A model generated the notes under the pieces. It did no database searches. It saw only the letters and a program-made list of their open reading frames with translations, and was not told the DNA's origin. From the NCBI GenBank assembly GCA_965658275.1, contig CBFHRN010000003.1, forward strand, positions 26,843 through 90,842: a stretch of DNA of 64,000 nucleotides, written 5' to 3'. The position numbers and the translations under genes are program-made. How positions within the stretch are numbered: position 1 is the stretch's first letter; each line of letters begins with the position of its first letter. Positions 1 through 9,744 of this stretch are shown here, piece after piece. The stretch comes from Croceimicrobium sp965658275 (lineage in GTDB: Bacteria; Bacteroidota; Bacteroidia; Flavobacteriales; Schleiferiaceae).

Positions 1-736
1 AAACTTCTTCGGCATGCATCTCATGTTCAGCAACAGTTGTACTAACCGGTTTAAAGGTCCCTGCGCCTACATGTAAGGTTAGGAAATTGATTTCCATTCC
101 TCGGCCTTTGAGGTCATCAAAAATAGCCTCATTAAAGTGCAATCCTGCTGTGGGGGCGGCTACAGAACCCATACGCCTAGCATAAGTTGTTTGGTAGCTT
201 GTTTTATCTTTCTCTTCGGCAGCTCGCTTTATGTAAGGAGGAAGAGGTGTTTTACCCGCTTGCTCTAATACTTCTCCGAAGGATAAATTGGTATCCCAGG
301 TCAAGCGTATTTCAAATTCATTTTCCCTTCTGCCAAGCTTTTGGGCTGTAAGCTTTACCCCATTAAGTTGAATTTCTAAATCATGTTCTTTCCACTTCCT
401 GGCTCCACCTACTAAACATAAATAATCGATGCTCCCAGTAGCCTGCATGGCTTGCTCGATGCTCATTGCACCTAAAGGCTCCAAGCAAAATACTTCAATT
501 ATACTATGCTCATTTTTAGGGAATAAGAGGCGTGCTTGCACCACTTTCGTTTCATTAAAGACCAGCCAGGTTTGAGGCGGAAGAGCCTCCCCAATATCTT
601 TATACTGGCTTTCCCAAATAGTACCGGTTTTATAAATCAGTAATTTGCTTTCGCCTCGTTCTTTTGGATAAGTAGCTATGCGATCTTCTGGAAGTTCATA
701 ATTGAATTCCTCAATGTCTATCTCTTTGTAGGACAA
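1..736 (-). CDS. queA: S-adenosylmethionine:tRNA ribosyltransferase-isomerase (QueA), C-terminus cut by window edge
   Basis: QueA transfers and isomerises the ribosyl part of SAM onto 7-aminomethyl-7-deazaguanine in tRNA, giving epoxyqueuosine. The reverse-strand reading contains FNYELPEDRIATYPKERGES near the start, the usual QueA opening, and later GSVAAPTAGLHFN and LHVGAGTFKPV, both family signatures. About 245 codons are visible; the rest lies left of position 1. No in-frame ATG lies near the expected start. A TTG at 736 gives a normal N-terminus, although the frame stays open past the divergent gene at 809, so the start is uncertain. Function is confident from the motifs. Confidence 0.88.
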   Translation of the reverse strand, partial: MSYKEIDIEEFNYELPEDRIATYPKERGESKLLIYKTGTIWESQYKDIGEALPPQTWLVFNETKVVQARLLFPKNEHSIIEVFCLEPLGAMSIEQAMQATGSIDYLCLVGGARKWKEHDLEIQLNGVKLTAQKLGRRENEFEIRLTWDTNLSFGEVLEQAGKTPLPPYIKRAAEEKDKTSYQTTYARRMGSVAAPTAGLHFNEAIFDDLKGRGMEINFLTLHVGAGTFKPVSTTVAEHEMHAEEV

Positions 737-808
737 AATGATGTTTTTGGCAAAATTAATACGGAAACTTGGCTCGGCCTTGCCAAATGAAAATTCTAAT
801 ATTGCTTT

Positions 809-1918
809 ATGAAGCGAGTAGTCCTCTCGGTTACGAATGATTTAGTGAATGATCGGCGCGTGCAACGCTCTATTGCTGGCCTGCAGGAGCAAGGCTACGA
901 AATTCATTTTGTTGGACGCCAGTTAAAAGATAGCCGTAAAGCTGACTTTAATTATTCTTTTAAACGCTTTCGCTTGATATTCAATAAGGGCTTCCTTTTT
1001 TACGCGAATTTCAATCTTCGCTTGTTCTTTCATCTTTTGTTTCAAAAGCGATTTGATATTTACTGGGCCAACGACTTGGATACATTACTTCCTAACTACC
1101 TGGTTTCTAATATTTATGGTGGAAAATTAGTGTACGATAGTCATGAGTATTTCAAAGGAGTTCCCGAAATTCAAGATAGGCCTTTAGTGAAATTCGTATG
1201 GTCTAGCATAGAAAAGGTCCTTTACACAAAGGCGGATTATCATTTAACCGTAAACGAAAGCATCGCCGATTTACTGGAAAGGGATTATGGAAAAAGACCT
1301 ACTGTACTTCGCAATATTGCAGAGTCCTATCTTCCTAAAAACCGAAAATCAAGAAAAGAGTTAGGATTACCAGAGGATGCTTTTCTTCTAATTAACCAGG
1401 GAGCTGGAATTAATGTCGATCGAGGAATGGAAGAAGCCTTTGAGGCTTTAAAACAACTTCCTGATGATATTCATCTTGTCTTAGTTGGTAAAGGAGATGT
1501 AATGCCGTTATTAAAAACCTTGGCAATAAGTAATCATCTCAATGAACGAGTTCACTTTATAGAGCCTTTGCCATATGCAGAGATGATCCAGTATACCTTA
1601 GCCGCTGATTTAGGACTATCTCTGGATAAAGACACCAATCTAAATTACCGTTATTCTTTACCCAATAAGCTTTTTGACTATGTAAAGTGCAGTAAACCAG
1701 TGTTATGCAGTAAAGTAGTGGAGGTGGAACGAATTGTAATCGGTGAAGGTATTGGTTTAAGTGTAGCAGTGAACCCCGCAGAAATTGCGGAAGGCGTAAA
1801 ACAAATAAGGCTGAATTACAAAGGTTTTGAGGAAGCCTTTGAAATCTGCGCTCAAAAGCATAATTGGGAGGAGGAATCTAAGAAGCTAATTCGCTTTATC
1901 GAATCTTTCGAAGTCTAG
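809..1918 (+). CDS. GT4-type glycosyltransferase
   Basis: Probable cytoplasmic glycosyltransferase of the GT-B fold, 369 residues. The N-terminal half opens with a Rossmann-like MKRVVLSVTNDLVNDRRVQR and has WANDLDTLLP and VYDSHEYF, common in family 4 enzymes from Bacteroidota. The C-terminal half has a nucleotide-sugar binding pattern around LVGKGDVMPLL and SLPNKLFDYVKCSKPVLCS. Donor and acceptor cannot be told from sequence. It converges on the GT2 gene on the other strand and their 3' ends overlap by 33 bases (1886-1918). It is divergent from queA. Role in surface polysaccharide or glycolipid synthesis is inferred. Confidence 0.85.
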   Translation: MKRVVLSVTNDLVNDRRVQRSIAGLQEQGYEIHFVGRQLKDSRKADFNYSFKRFRLIFNKGFLFYANFNLRLFFHLLFQKRFDIYWANDLDTLLPNYLVSNIYGGKLVYDSHEYFKGVPEIQDRPLVKFVWSSIEKVLYTKADYHLTVNESIADLLERDYGKRPTVLRNIAESYLPKNRKSRKELGLPEDAFLLINQGAGINVDRGMEEAFEALKQLPDDIHLVLVGKGDVMPLLKTLAISNHLNERVHFIEPLPYAEMIQYTLAADLGLSLDKDTNLNYRYSLPNKLFDYVKCSKPVLCSKVVEVERIVIGEGIGLSVAVNPAEIAEGVKQIRLNYKGFEEAFEICAQKHNWEEESKKLIRFIESFEV

Positions 1919-2791
1919 AAGGCGCATGATGCGATAAAGATCGAAAAGAACTAATGAGGGCTTATTGGATACTAAGTTTTTAACGATTGCATCCCTGCCG
2001 AATCTTAAAATTATTTTTAAGATAGCATTCAGTTTAAGTTTCTTGATCCTTTTCTTTAAACGTAAGAGTGGGAAGGATTCACGGAAATGCGGATACGCCA
2101 TTTCGATGTATCTTAAATTTACAAGCGCCTGATCTGTTTTTTCTAGGAATCTATCGCTCCTTTCATCAGCGCTATAAATAGTCGGATTATCGATATGTGA
2201 AAAGTGGTATCCAGCACTATTTGCCTCTAAGCCAAAAAGGCTGTCCTCATGTCCGTAACCCATCAAGTTTTCATCAAAGTTAAGGTTATTAACATGCTTT
2301 AAATCAATTAAAAAGCAATTTGTTTGAAAACTTCGTTGAGGCTTTAATATTCGCTTTTCAATACTTCTAATTTCACGTACTTTAGTGTATTTCCAGCGAA
2401 GTTCACAACCTGGAAGAGGACTAGTTTCTTTCAGTTTTTTAGACCCTACAACGATACCTTTCTTGCTCCGACTTTGCCAGTATTTGGATAGAAAATCTGA
2501 TGCATCTAATTGGGCGTCACCATCAATCATTAATAGGTAGTCAGCTTTAGCTAAACCCATTAGTTTGTTCCTTGCCTTTGCCCGACCTTCGTTGCTAGAG
2601 CTCAGGGACAGCTTAAGGCCTGCATGCTTGGATTGGAGTACTTGTAGAGAATCTTGCCACTGTTTAGTAGAACCATCATCATGAACTAAGATATAGCCCT
2701 TACAATCCAATGACTCCAATTGCTGGATTAACTGATTTACAAGGTGACTTGGATCGATCTCATAAACCAATATACCAATACAGAGATCCAA
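1886..2791 (-). CDS. GT2-family glycosyltransferase
   Basis: A 301-residue GT-A fold enzyme. The N-terminal domain has the nucleotide-binding HDDGST at about residues 37-42 and the metal-binding MIDGDAQ near residue 88, as in family 2 enzymes; NCFLIDLKHV and GYGHEDSLFGLEA match the acceptor-side half. No membrane segments are evident. The gene starts with TTG directly after the TAA of the FtsE-like gene, with no gap, so translation is probably coupled. Substrate unknown. The C-terminal tail is basic and could sit on the membrane surface, which is inference. Confidence 0.85.
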   Translation of the reverse strand: MDLCIGILVYEIDPSHLVNQLIQQLESLDCKGYILVHDDGSTKQWQDSLQVLQSKHAGLKLSLSSSNEGRAKARNKLMGLAKADYLLMIDGDAQLDASDFLSKYWQSRSKKGIVVGSKKLKETSPLPGCELRWKYTKVREIRSIEKRILKPQRSFQTNCFLIDLKHVNNLNFDENLMGYGHEDSLFGLEANSAGYHFSHIDNPTIYSADERSDRFLEKTDQALVNLRYIEMAYPHFRESFPLLRLKKRIKKLKLNAILKIILRFGRDAIVKNLVSNKPSLVLFDLYRIMRLLDFERFDKAN

Positions 2792-3478
2792 TTAGAGTGT
2801 ATTTTGAACGGTATTAATCACTTTGCCTTGGTGGCATTTTAAAGTCTCATGAGGAAACTTAAGGATAAGCGAATAATCATGGGTAGCCATTAATATCGCT
2901 CGGCCACTATTGGAAATCTGTTCTAAAAGAATCATAATTTCTTCAGAAGTGGAAGGATCTAAATTACCCGTGGGCTCATCAGCTAAAATTATTTGAGGAT
3001 CATTTAAAAGTGAGCGAGCAATGGCAACCCTTTGCTGTTCACCTCCCGATAGTTGATGAGGGAACTTGTTGGAACTAGCGCCCATATTCACTTTATCAAG
3101 GACTTCTTCAATCTTCTTTCGAATTTCCTTTTTCGAATTCCAACCTGTTGCTTGCAGAACAAACTTCAGATTATCATAAACGGAACGGTCATTTAGAAGC
3201 TGAAAATCTTGAAAAACGATCCCAATTCTGCGACGGAGAGTAGGAATATCTTTTTCCTTGAGTTTCCTTAGACTCATTCCTGAAACTTCCCCAGAACCAT
3301 CACTGAGAGGAAGATCTCCGTAAAGAGTTTTCAATAAACTTGACTTACCCGAGCCGGTTGAGCCAATCAAATATTGAAAATCACCCTGACTAACCAATAG
3401 GTCGACTTCACTAAGAATAGTCTTATCGCCTTGTTTTATTGTGGCATTGGTAAGTCGTATAATGGGATCTCCGCGCAT
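2792..3478 (-). CDS. ftsE: FtsE-like cell division ABC transporter ATP-binding protein
   Basis: ATPase of the FtsEX type, which couples ATP hydrolysis to activation of cell-wall hydrolases at the septum. In 228 residues it has Walker A GSTGSGKS (39-46), Q-loop VFQDFQLL (88-95), signature LSGGEQQR (143-150) and Walker B ILADEPTGNLD (164-174); length and motif spacing fit FtsE or LolD-like ATPases. No FtsX permease lies next to it here; the following gene is a glycosyltransferase. In Bacteroidota ftsE and ftsX are often apart, so the name rests on sequence pattern and a LolD-like role is not excluded. Confidence 0.8.
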   Translation of the reverse strand: MRGDPIIRLTNATIKQGDKTILSEVDLLVSQGDFQYLIGSTGSGKSSLLKTLYGDLPLSDGSGEVSGMSLRKLKEKDIPTLRRRIGIVFQDFQLLNDRSVYDNLKFVLQATGWNSKKEIRKKIEEVLDKVNMGASSNKFPHQLSGGEQQRVAIARSLLNDPQIILADEPTGNLDPSTSEEIMILLEQISNSGRAILMATHDYSLILKFPHETLKCHQGKVINTVQNTL

Positions 3479-3630
3479 AAACTTTTCCTACAAAAATAAA
3501 GCTTGCCTTTGGTGTGAGGCCTTTCTGCTTCAATAATAATTAACAGCTCGCGTTAAAAACTTATTGTACGCTTAAAATAGAGGCCTATTTATTACTGCTA
3601 CTTTAGAAATCAGAAAATTAAAATGCTAGT

Positions 3631-6600
3631 ATGCGGATTCACAGAGTCTTAACTCTGGTGAGCTGTTGGGTCTTCTTAGCCGCCACCAATTTACAAGCAC
3701 AGGTCAATGAAAGTTTCAGAGGTTTAAATACCTACACTGAGGCAGCCATGGAACTTTACGAAAAGCAACAATATGGCAATGCCCAGTTACTCTTTGACGG
3801 AATTGCTGAAGACAATACACAGAGCTTAGAGTCAAGAATGAACGCGCGCTATTATGCTGCGGTTTGTGCGATTGAACTTTATCGAGGTGATATCAATGAA
3901 CGGGTAGAGGAATTTGGTAGACTCCATGAAACGAGTCCTTTACAGAACAACCTATGGCTTCGTTACGCCAATAATCTCTTCAGTTTAAAGCGTTATCGAC
4001 AATCAGCGGGATACTACCAAAAGGTAGATGATTATGCTTTGAATGCTTCATCTAAAGCCGAGCTCAGTTTTAAATTGGCCTATAGTCTATTACAAACAGA
4101 ATCTAAGGCGGATGCCGAAAGGCTTTTCTTTAAGCTTAAAGATGGTAATAGTGCTTATGCCGCTTCGGCACGCTACTACTATGCTCATATCCGTTACAGC
4201 GAGGAGGATTACCCGGCTGCATTAACAAATTTTCTACCGCTGCAAGAGGACCCAAATTTTGGTCCTTTAGTCCCTTATTATTTAGCTCATATCTACTATG
4301 CACTTAAAGATTACGATAAGTTGGTAGAGGTAGGGGAAGACCTTATTCAAACAGCTAGTCCTGGCAGAGCTCCTGAAATTGCAAAGTTATTGGCAGATGC
4401 ATTTTACCAGAGAGAAGACTACAGCAATGCTATCAAGTATATTGAACTCTTTCAGGCTAAAGAAGGTAAGATGCGACTACTGGATCATTATCAGGCCGGT
4501 TATGCCTATTATCAAGAAGATCGTTTTAGCGAAGCCATCGGCTCTTTTAATAAGATTAGTGCCGGCCCCAAAGATTTAAGACAGAACGCCTATTATCATT
4601 TAGCAGATGCTTACTTAAAAGTGGGCGAGAATAATCAAGCGCTAGTAGCGTTTAAGGCGGCTTCTGAGATTGAAGATAACGCAGAAATCGCGGAGGACGC
4701 CTACTATAACTACGCTAAACTTAATTACGAAATGGCCAGTCCCTTTAAGGACCCCATCCAAACTTTTAAAGACTACTTAGCAAAGTATCCTGAGTCAAGG
4801 CATCGCAAAAAGATTAACGAATACCTAGCTAATCTGTACATCACTTCCAAGGATTACGATCGGGCTATGGATGCCATAAAAATAGTTGGCCTAAATAGCC
4901 CCGAAATGCGTGGCGTATTTCAGAAAATCGCCTTCTATCGTGCTATTGAACTTTTTAATTCGGGCGCTTTAAAAGGTGCTTTGGATCGCTTTGAACAGTC
5001 AGCACAGTACCCTGAAGATAAAGCTTTAGCAACCTTAAGTCTGTATTGGCAAGGTGAGTGTCAGTTTCGTTTAAAAGACTTTGCAAAAGCAGAAAGTTTG
5101 TTTATCAAATTCAGACAAGGCAATGGCGCTGCCGCCCAAGAGGTATATAACCGTTCTTATTACCATAGCGCTTATATTGCCTATAAGAAATTTGACTTTA
5201 GAGTTGCAGCAGATTACTTCAAAGTATTTGTTCGGAACGCAAAGGACAAAGACCCACGTAAACCTGATTCCTATTTAAGATTAGGAGATGCTTATTTGCT
5301 AACAGGGGGCTACCTTTTAGCTCGAAATTATTATACCAAAGCAATTGAAGCGGGCATTAAAGATGTAGACTACGCTTATTTCCAGAAAGCGGAGTGTTTA
5401 GGATTAGAAGGCAAATCTCGGGAGAAGATTAGTCAGCTCCAGAATTTAGCCAAGCAATTCCCAAATAGTATTTACGCAGAAAGATCTCAGTACGAAATTG
5501 CCCTTACTTTATTAAAGCTCGAAGACTATGAAGCTTCCTTAAATGCTTTTGCAGCCTACGAACGGGCCTACCCAGAAAGTGATCGACGCCCTGAAATTGG
5601 TTTGAAAAGAGGCTTGATTTACTCTAATCAAGATAAAAACCAAAAGGCTATTGAAGAGTACAAAGGCGTAGTTGCCGATTATCCTGGCACACAGGAATCA
5701 TTAGAAGCTATTCGCCTGGCCGAAATCAATTACAAACGAATTCAAAAAATTGATGATTACCTGGACTGGGTTGCAACCATCGAGTTTGTTGATTTCAAAG
5801 ATTCACAATTAGACAGCACGGCTTACGCAGCAGCTTTTGATGTGTATGCTGCGGCAGACTACAATACTGCGGTGAGTTCTTTTCAATCCTATTTAAGACG
5901 TTTCCCCAAAGGAATATTCTACGAACCAGCATTGTACTATGGAGCTCAATCTGCTGAGCGTATCAAATTCGACTCCGTGGCTTATGATTTCTATGATGAA
6001 CTGAGTATAAAGTCAAAAATTGAGTATCGAGTTAAGGCGCTTCAGTTTACAGCAGATTATGATTTGAAAGACTCATCTTACGTTTCTGCTTTAGAGCGAT
6101 ATGAGCGATTAAATAGTCTTGCTCAATCTTCGGAGCAGCAGCTTCAAGCACAAGAGGGGGCATTAGCTTCTTCGTGGGCGCTAAGAGATACGCTCAAAGC
6201 AGAGCGTTTTTCATCGCTAATTCTGAATCACCCGGGCTTAATGCGCAGCTCGAAACAGAAGGCTCTCCGTATTCAGGCGTTTATTAAAATGGGAAGAGAG
6301 AACTGGTCTGGAGCTATGTCAGATTTCGAAAGCTTACTTGGTATTTCAGATGGAAACTTAAAAGCGGAAGCCTACTATTACCAGGCTCACATTCTTCAAA
6401 AACAAACGCTTTATGATAGCAGTAATCAGCGCATCAATACACTGATAGAGGAATTGCCAAGTTACAAGGAATGGAAAATGAAGGCTTTGTATTTAATGGC
6501 CTTTAACTTCTGGAAGTTAGACGACATCTTCCAGGCAAATTACATTCTAGATTTCATTATTGAGTCAGCTGAAAATCCAGAATTACTTCAAAAGGCTCGA

Positions 6601-6771
6601 AATCTAAAAGATGAGATCGCTCAGGCGGAAGCGAGGGCTATCCAGCAAAAGGAAGACTTATTACGTAAACAGTCCTCTCCGATCATTCTAGATTCTGAAG
6701 GAGGTTTAAAGCTCCTGGATTTCCAATTAAATGAAGAACCGCTCGAAGAGCTCGAAAATATTGAGAAATAG
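3631..6771 (+). CDS. Large periplasmic tetratricopeptide repeat protein
   Basis: A 1046-residue protein with a signal peptide over about residues 1-24 ending LQAQ, then TPR-like helical repeats along nearly the whole length (recurrent patterns such as AYYHLADAYLKVGENNQALV and SYLRLGDAYLLTGGYLLA). The C-terminal 50 residues are charged and probably coiled coil. TPR arrays of this kind are protein-protein scaffolds; no enzyme motif is seen. It ends one base before the ATG of the outer-membrane barrel gene, so the two are probably co-expressed and may act together in the envelope. It resembles the YbgF/BamD-like repeat proteins common in Bacteroidota; specific role unknown. Confidence 0.88.
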   Translation: MRIHRVLTLVSCWVFLAATNLQAQVNESFRGLNTYTEAAMELYEKQQYGNAQLLFDGIAEDNTQSLESRMNARYYAAVCAIELYRGDINERVEEFGRLHETSPLQNNLWLRYANNLFSLKRYRQSAGYYQKVDDYALNASSKAELSFKLAYSLLQTESKADAERLFFKLKDGNSAYAASARYYYAHIRYSEEDYPAALTNFLPLQEDPNFGPLVPYYLAHIYYALKDYDKLVEVGEDLIQTASPGRAPEIAKLLADAFYQREDYSNAIKYIELFQAKEGKMRLLDHYQAGYAYYQEDRFSEAIGSFNKISAGPKDLRQNAYYHLADAYLKVGENNQALVAFKAASEIEDNAEIAEDAYYNYAKLNYEMASPFKDPIQTFKDYLAKYPESRHRKKINEYLANLYITSKDYDRAMDAIKIVGLNSPEMRGVFQKIAFYRAIELFNSGALKGALDRFEQSAQYPEDKALATLSLYWQGECQFRLKDFAKAESLFIKFRQGNGAAAQEVYNRSYYHSAYIAYKKFDFRVAADYFKVFVRNAKDKDPRKPDSYLRLGDAYLLTGGYLLARNYYTKAIEAGIKDVDYAYFQKAECLGLEGKSREKISQLQNLAKQFPNSIYAERSQYEIALTLLKLEDYEASLNAFAAYERAYPESDRRPEIGLKRGLIYSNQDKNQKAIEEYKGVVADYPGTQESLEAIRLAEINYKRIQKIDDYLDWVATIEFVDFKDSQLDSTAYAAAFDVYAAADYNTAVSSFQSYLRRFPKGIFYEPALYYGAQSAERIKFDSVAYDFYDELSIKSKIEYRVKALQFTADYDLKDSSYVSALERYERLNSLAQSSEQQLQAQEGALASSWALRDTLKAERFSSLILNHPGLMRSSKQKALRIQAFIKMGRENWSGAMSDFESLLGISDGNLKAEAYYYQAHILQKQTLYDSSNQRINTLIEELPSYKEWKMKALYLMAFNFWKLDDIFQANYILDFIIESAENPELLQKARNLKDEIAQAEARAIQQKEDLLRKQSSPIILDSEGGLKLLDFQLNEEPLEELENIEK

Positions 6772-6772
6772 C

Positions 6773-8497
6773 ATGAAAGTATTTAAAACCCTTTTAGTTT
6801 CACTTTTGGCTATAACTGCCTACGCGCAACCAGACGATAAGGAAAATCTAGGGCAATTTGAGCTTAGTGTGACGGATCGATATAAGGCCCAGGTAATGGA
6901 TGCTCAAAAAGTCTTAGAAAGACCAAATTACAAGGACAGCATCCAACAGAAAATAGGGGTAGAGTATTCTATTTTCAGCCGTCCAATTGAAGTGCGTATG
7001 CAGCCCGAAAAGCTATCACCGGCACGAATTGCAAAAATTGAGGTCCCTGAATTGTACAGTGGCTATATCCGAACTGGCTATGGCATGTACAACACCGCTC
7101 TTGCGGAGGCCTACTACAACAGTGGTCGCAGTGCTAAATCGAGTTTTGGTTTTTCAGCAAGACATCTTTCTAGTCAAAGCGGAGTGGAAGACTTGTACTT
7201 TGATGATAATAGCTTCTCGAGGAATCATCTAGGTACTTTCTTTAATCGTTACTACCGAAAATTCACTTGGCACACAGAAGCTACGGTGAATTTAGATAAG
7301 TACAGCTATTATGGGCATCCATTAACTGGAGCATTTGCTAATGAAGATAGCGCTCGAGGGGCGGCGCCTTTTAACTGGTATCGTTCATATGGCATACGCA
7401 GCTCTATTAAGGAGTCTAATCTAAAATCTTTGGGATGGTTACAAAAACTGGAAGTTGGTTTTAACCACTTCGATGACAATTACCGTAGTTCAGAACAAGA
7501 CTTTCAGCTTTTATCTGATTGGGCCTTACCAGCTGACGACAAACTTCTGTACTTACAATTGAATGCTTTATACTTCCAGAATCGAATGGACAGCCTTTAT
7601 AATGGCTTCCCAGATTCTTTAGCCCTAGAGCAGAGTACATTTCAGTTTCAAGCTAGACCCTATATCCACATGGAGCGCAATGACATTAGCTTCGACTTTG
7701 GCTTAAATCTTTTTATTCTAGATCAAAAAGACAGCAGACCTGAACAGTCTGATGGTCGTGTATTTTTCTTCCCTGAATTAATATTAAAATGGAAAATGAT
7801 CCCTGGTGTATTAAGCTTAAAAGGCGGTATAAAAGGGGAACTACAGCGAAATAACTTCAGGGAATTAAGTCAGCTGAGCCCATTTGTAGCGCCGGGACAA
7901 ACAACTCGGGCCGGTGGTGAAAACCGGATTTTTGCCGGTATGGAAGGAATTCTTGCCTCAAACCTTAGTTTCCACTTGGAAGGCGGGTATCAGATCTTCC
8001 AGAATAGAGCTTTTGTTTATGCGGACCCAACCTATGATAGAGCTTTAGAAAACGTATTGTGGGTAGGAGTGAGGTACCATGATGTGAATGTGCTTTACGC
8101 AAAAGGTGGCTTGGACTTTAATTGGAATGAAAAGTTAATTATTAATACATCGGCCACTGCCCGAAGTTTTAGTGCTGAAGATCCTGGTTCTAGAGCTTGG
8201 TATTTACCCTACTTTGAAGCCAATTTAAGTGCATCCTATAACCTGAAAAATAAGATCGGGTTTCAGCTTTCATTGGACTATATAGGTTCCCGTTTAGCTA
8301 CAAATGTGGCGTTCCCCAATTATGAAGCCCTGTTAAAACCTTATGCGGATCTAGGCTTAAAAATCGATTACCGTTACAATTCGCGAATCGGCGCCTTTGT
8401 TAACCTTAGTAATCTCTTAAATAGCCAATATGATATTTTATTAGGCTATCAAGCGCAAAGTATAGGAGCAATGTTTGGCCTTAATTATAGATTTTAA
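6773..8497 (+). CDS. Outer-membrane beta-barrel protein, TonB-dependent-receptor-like
   Basis: Starts at the ATG at 6773, which gives a clean signal peptide ending ITAYAQ; an in-frame ATG at 6731 would add 14 residues in front of it and overlap the TPR gene. The 574-residue mature region is rich in alternating aromatic and polar strands (YIRTGYGMYNTALAEAYYNS, FQLSLDYIGSRLATNVAF) and ends in an aromatic residue (GLNYRF), as outer-membrane barrels do. The region resembles the barrel of TonB-dependent receptors, but no plug domain or TonB box is evident, so it may be a porin-like relative. It follows the TPR gene immediately. Ligand unknown. Confidence 0.82.
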   Translation: MKVFKTLLVSLLAITAYAQPDDKENLGQFELSVTDRYKAQVMDAQKVLERPNYKDSIQQKIGVEYSIFSRPIEVRMQPEKLSPARIAKIEVPELYSGYIRTGYGMYNTALAEAYYNSGRSAKSSFGFSARHLSSQSGVEDLYFDDNSFSRNHLGTFFNRYYRKFTWHTEATVNLDKYSYYGHPLTGAFANEDSARGAAPFNWYRSYGIRSSIKESNLKSLGWLQKLEVGFNHFDDNYRSSEQDFQLLSDWALPADDKLLYLQLNALYFQNRMDSLYNGFPDSLALEQSTFQFQARPYIHMERNDISFDFGLNLFILDQKDSRPEQSDGRVFFFPELILKWKMIPGVLSLKGGIKGELQRNNFRELSQLSPFVAPGQTTRAGGENRIFAGMEGILASNLSFHLEGGYQIFQNRAFVYADPTYDRALENVLWVGVRYHDVNVLYAKGGLDFNWNEKLIINTSATARSFSAEDPGSRAWYLPYFEANLSASYNLKNKIGFQLSLDYIGSRLATNVAFPNYEALLKPYADLGLKIDYRYNSRIGAFVNLSNLLNSQYDILLGYQAQSIGAMFGLNYRF

Positions 8498-8518
8498 TCA
8501 TTTTTAAAGGGCAAAAGC

Positions 8519-8526
8519 TAGCTTTG
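8519..8526 (+). promoter_or_regulatory. Bacteroidota -7 promoter element TAGCTTTG
   Basis: Exact match to the Bacteroidota primary sigma factor consensus TAnnTTTG, five bases before the thioesterase ATG at 8532. The predicted transcript would have an extremely short leader. Confidence 0.5.
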
Positions 8527-8531
8527 CACGC

Positions 8532-8978
8532 ATGAATAAACAGGAAGTTTTTCAAAACACTATTCGTATACGTTGGAGTGACTTGGATCCAATAGGGCAT
8601 GTTAGGCATTCGGTTTATTATGATTTTGGTGCTCAGTTACGAACCGAACTCTTTATTGAAAGGGGAATCCGCGTAGAAGAAATGACTAAAGCTGGTTTTG
8701 GGCCGGTGCTTTTTGAGGAGAAAGCAAAGTTTATACGTGAGCTTCATTTTGGAGATAATCTCATAATGAACGGAGCTCTATCGGGTCTTAGGAAAGATTT
8801 TAGTCGATTCGCCTTTAGACATGAAATCTGGAAGAATGACGACACATTATGCGCGACGGTTGAGGTTTTAGGAGCCTGGATTGATTTAAAAGCCAGAAAA
8901 CTTACGATTCCTCCACAGGAATTTTTAGATAAGCTTAGTAACTTACCTCGCCACGAAGATTTTAAGTGGCTTGACTAA
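8532..8978 (+). CDS. Acyl-CoA thioesterase, hotdog fold (4HBT-like)
   Basis: A 148-residue single hotdog domain. RIRWSDLDPIGHVRHSVYY (residues 12-30) is the active-site strand and helix start of the YbgC/4HBT group, with the likely catalytic Asp at 19; the usual helix core is present. It would hydrolyse acyl-CoA or acyl-ACP thioesters in the cytoplasm; chain length cannot be predicted. It lies 13 bases before fabG, which suggests a link to fatty-acid metabolism. Confidence 0.85.
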   Translation: MNKQEVFQNTIRIRWSDLDPIGHVRHSVYYDFGAQLRTELFIERGIRVEEMTKAGFGPVLFEEKAKFIRELHFGDNLIMNGALSGLRKDFSRFAFRHEIWKNDDTLCATVEVLGAWIDLKARKLTIPPQEFLDKLSNLPRHEDFKWLD

Positions 8979-8991
8979 ATTTAAATAATAG

Positions 8992-9738
8992 ATGAGACTA
9001 TTAGAGGGTAAAACAGCTCTTATCACAGGGGCTTCAAAAGGTATAGGCAAGGGAATTGCCGAGGTTTTTGTTCAACATGGTTGCAATGTAGCCTTTACGT
9101 ATTTGTCTTCCGTAGAGCAGGCCGAAGCGGTGGAAAAAGAACTTTCTGCAGGCGATGTAAAGGTTAAAGGTTATCGATCTGATGCGTCAGATTATCAAGC
9201 GGCTCATGATTTAGTCGATGCTGTATTAAAGGATTTTGATACGATCGATATTGTAATCAATAATGCTGGGGTAACTCGTGACAACTTGCTGATGCGCATG
9301 TCAGAAGAAGACTTTGATAAGGTGATGGAGATTAACTTGAAGTCTATTTTCAATCTAACTAAAGCCGTGCAAAGAACCATGCTTAAGGCGCGCTCTGGTT
9401 CTATTATTAACATGAGCTCCGTTGTTGGTGTAAAAGGCAATGCTGGTCAAGCTAACTACGCTGCTTCCAAAGCCGGTATCATTGGATTTAGCAAATCAGT
9501 GGCTTTAGAACTTGGCTCGCGCAATATCCGTTGCAATGTCGTAGCTCCCGGTTTTATTGAAACCGAAATGACCGATAAGCTTGATGAGAAAACGGTGCAA
9601 GGATGGAGAGATGCTATTCCTTTGAAAAGAGGTGGTAAACCTGAAGATATTGCCAATGCTTGTTTATTCTTAGCTTCCGATCTATCGAATTATGTAACTG
9701 GCCAAGTTCTGCAAGTGGATGGCGGTATGCTCACCTAA
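8992..9738 (+). CDS. fabG: 3-oxoacyl-[acyl-carrier-protein] reductase FabG
   Basis: NADPH-dependent reductase of the fatty-acid elongation cycle, a classical short-chain dehydrogenase of 248 residues. It has the cofactor motif TGASKGIG (12-19), NNAG (90-93), and the catalytic triad Ser143, Tyr156, Lys160 in MSSVVG and YAASK. RCNVVAPGFIETEMT and VTGQVLQVDGGM at the C-terminus are typical of FabG rather than of other reductases of this family. Only six bases separate it from the VWA protein gene. Confidence 0.93.
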   Translation: MRLLEGKTALITGASKGIGKGIAEVFVQHGCNVAFTYLSSVEQAEAVEKELSAGDVKVKGYRSDASDYQAAHDLVDAVLKDFDTIDIVINNAGVTRDNLLMRMSEEDFDKVMEINLKSIFNLTKAVQRTMLKARSGSIINMSSVVGVKGNAGQANYAASKAGIIGFSKSVALELGSRNIRCNVVAPGFIETEMTDKLDEKTVQGWRDAIPLKRGGKPEDIANACLFLASDLSNYVTGQVLQVDGGMLT

Positions 9739-9744
9739 AACTAG

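Noticed and set aside
4043..5278. Short plus-strand frames inside the large TPR gene (4043, 4379, 5081)
   Set aside because: They are alternate-frame shadows of a clearly coding 1046-residue frame, with no motif and no regulatory context.
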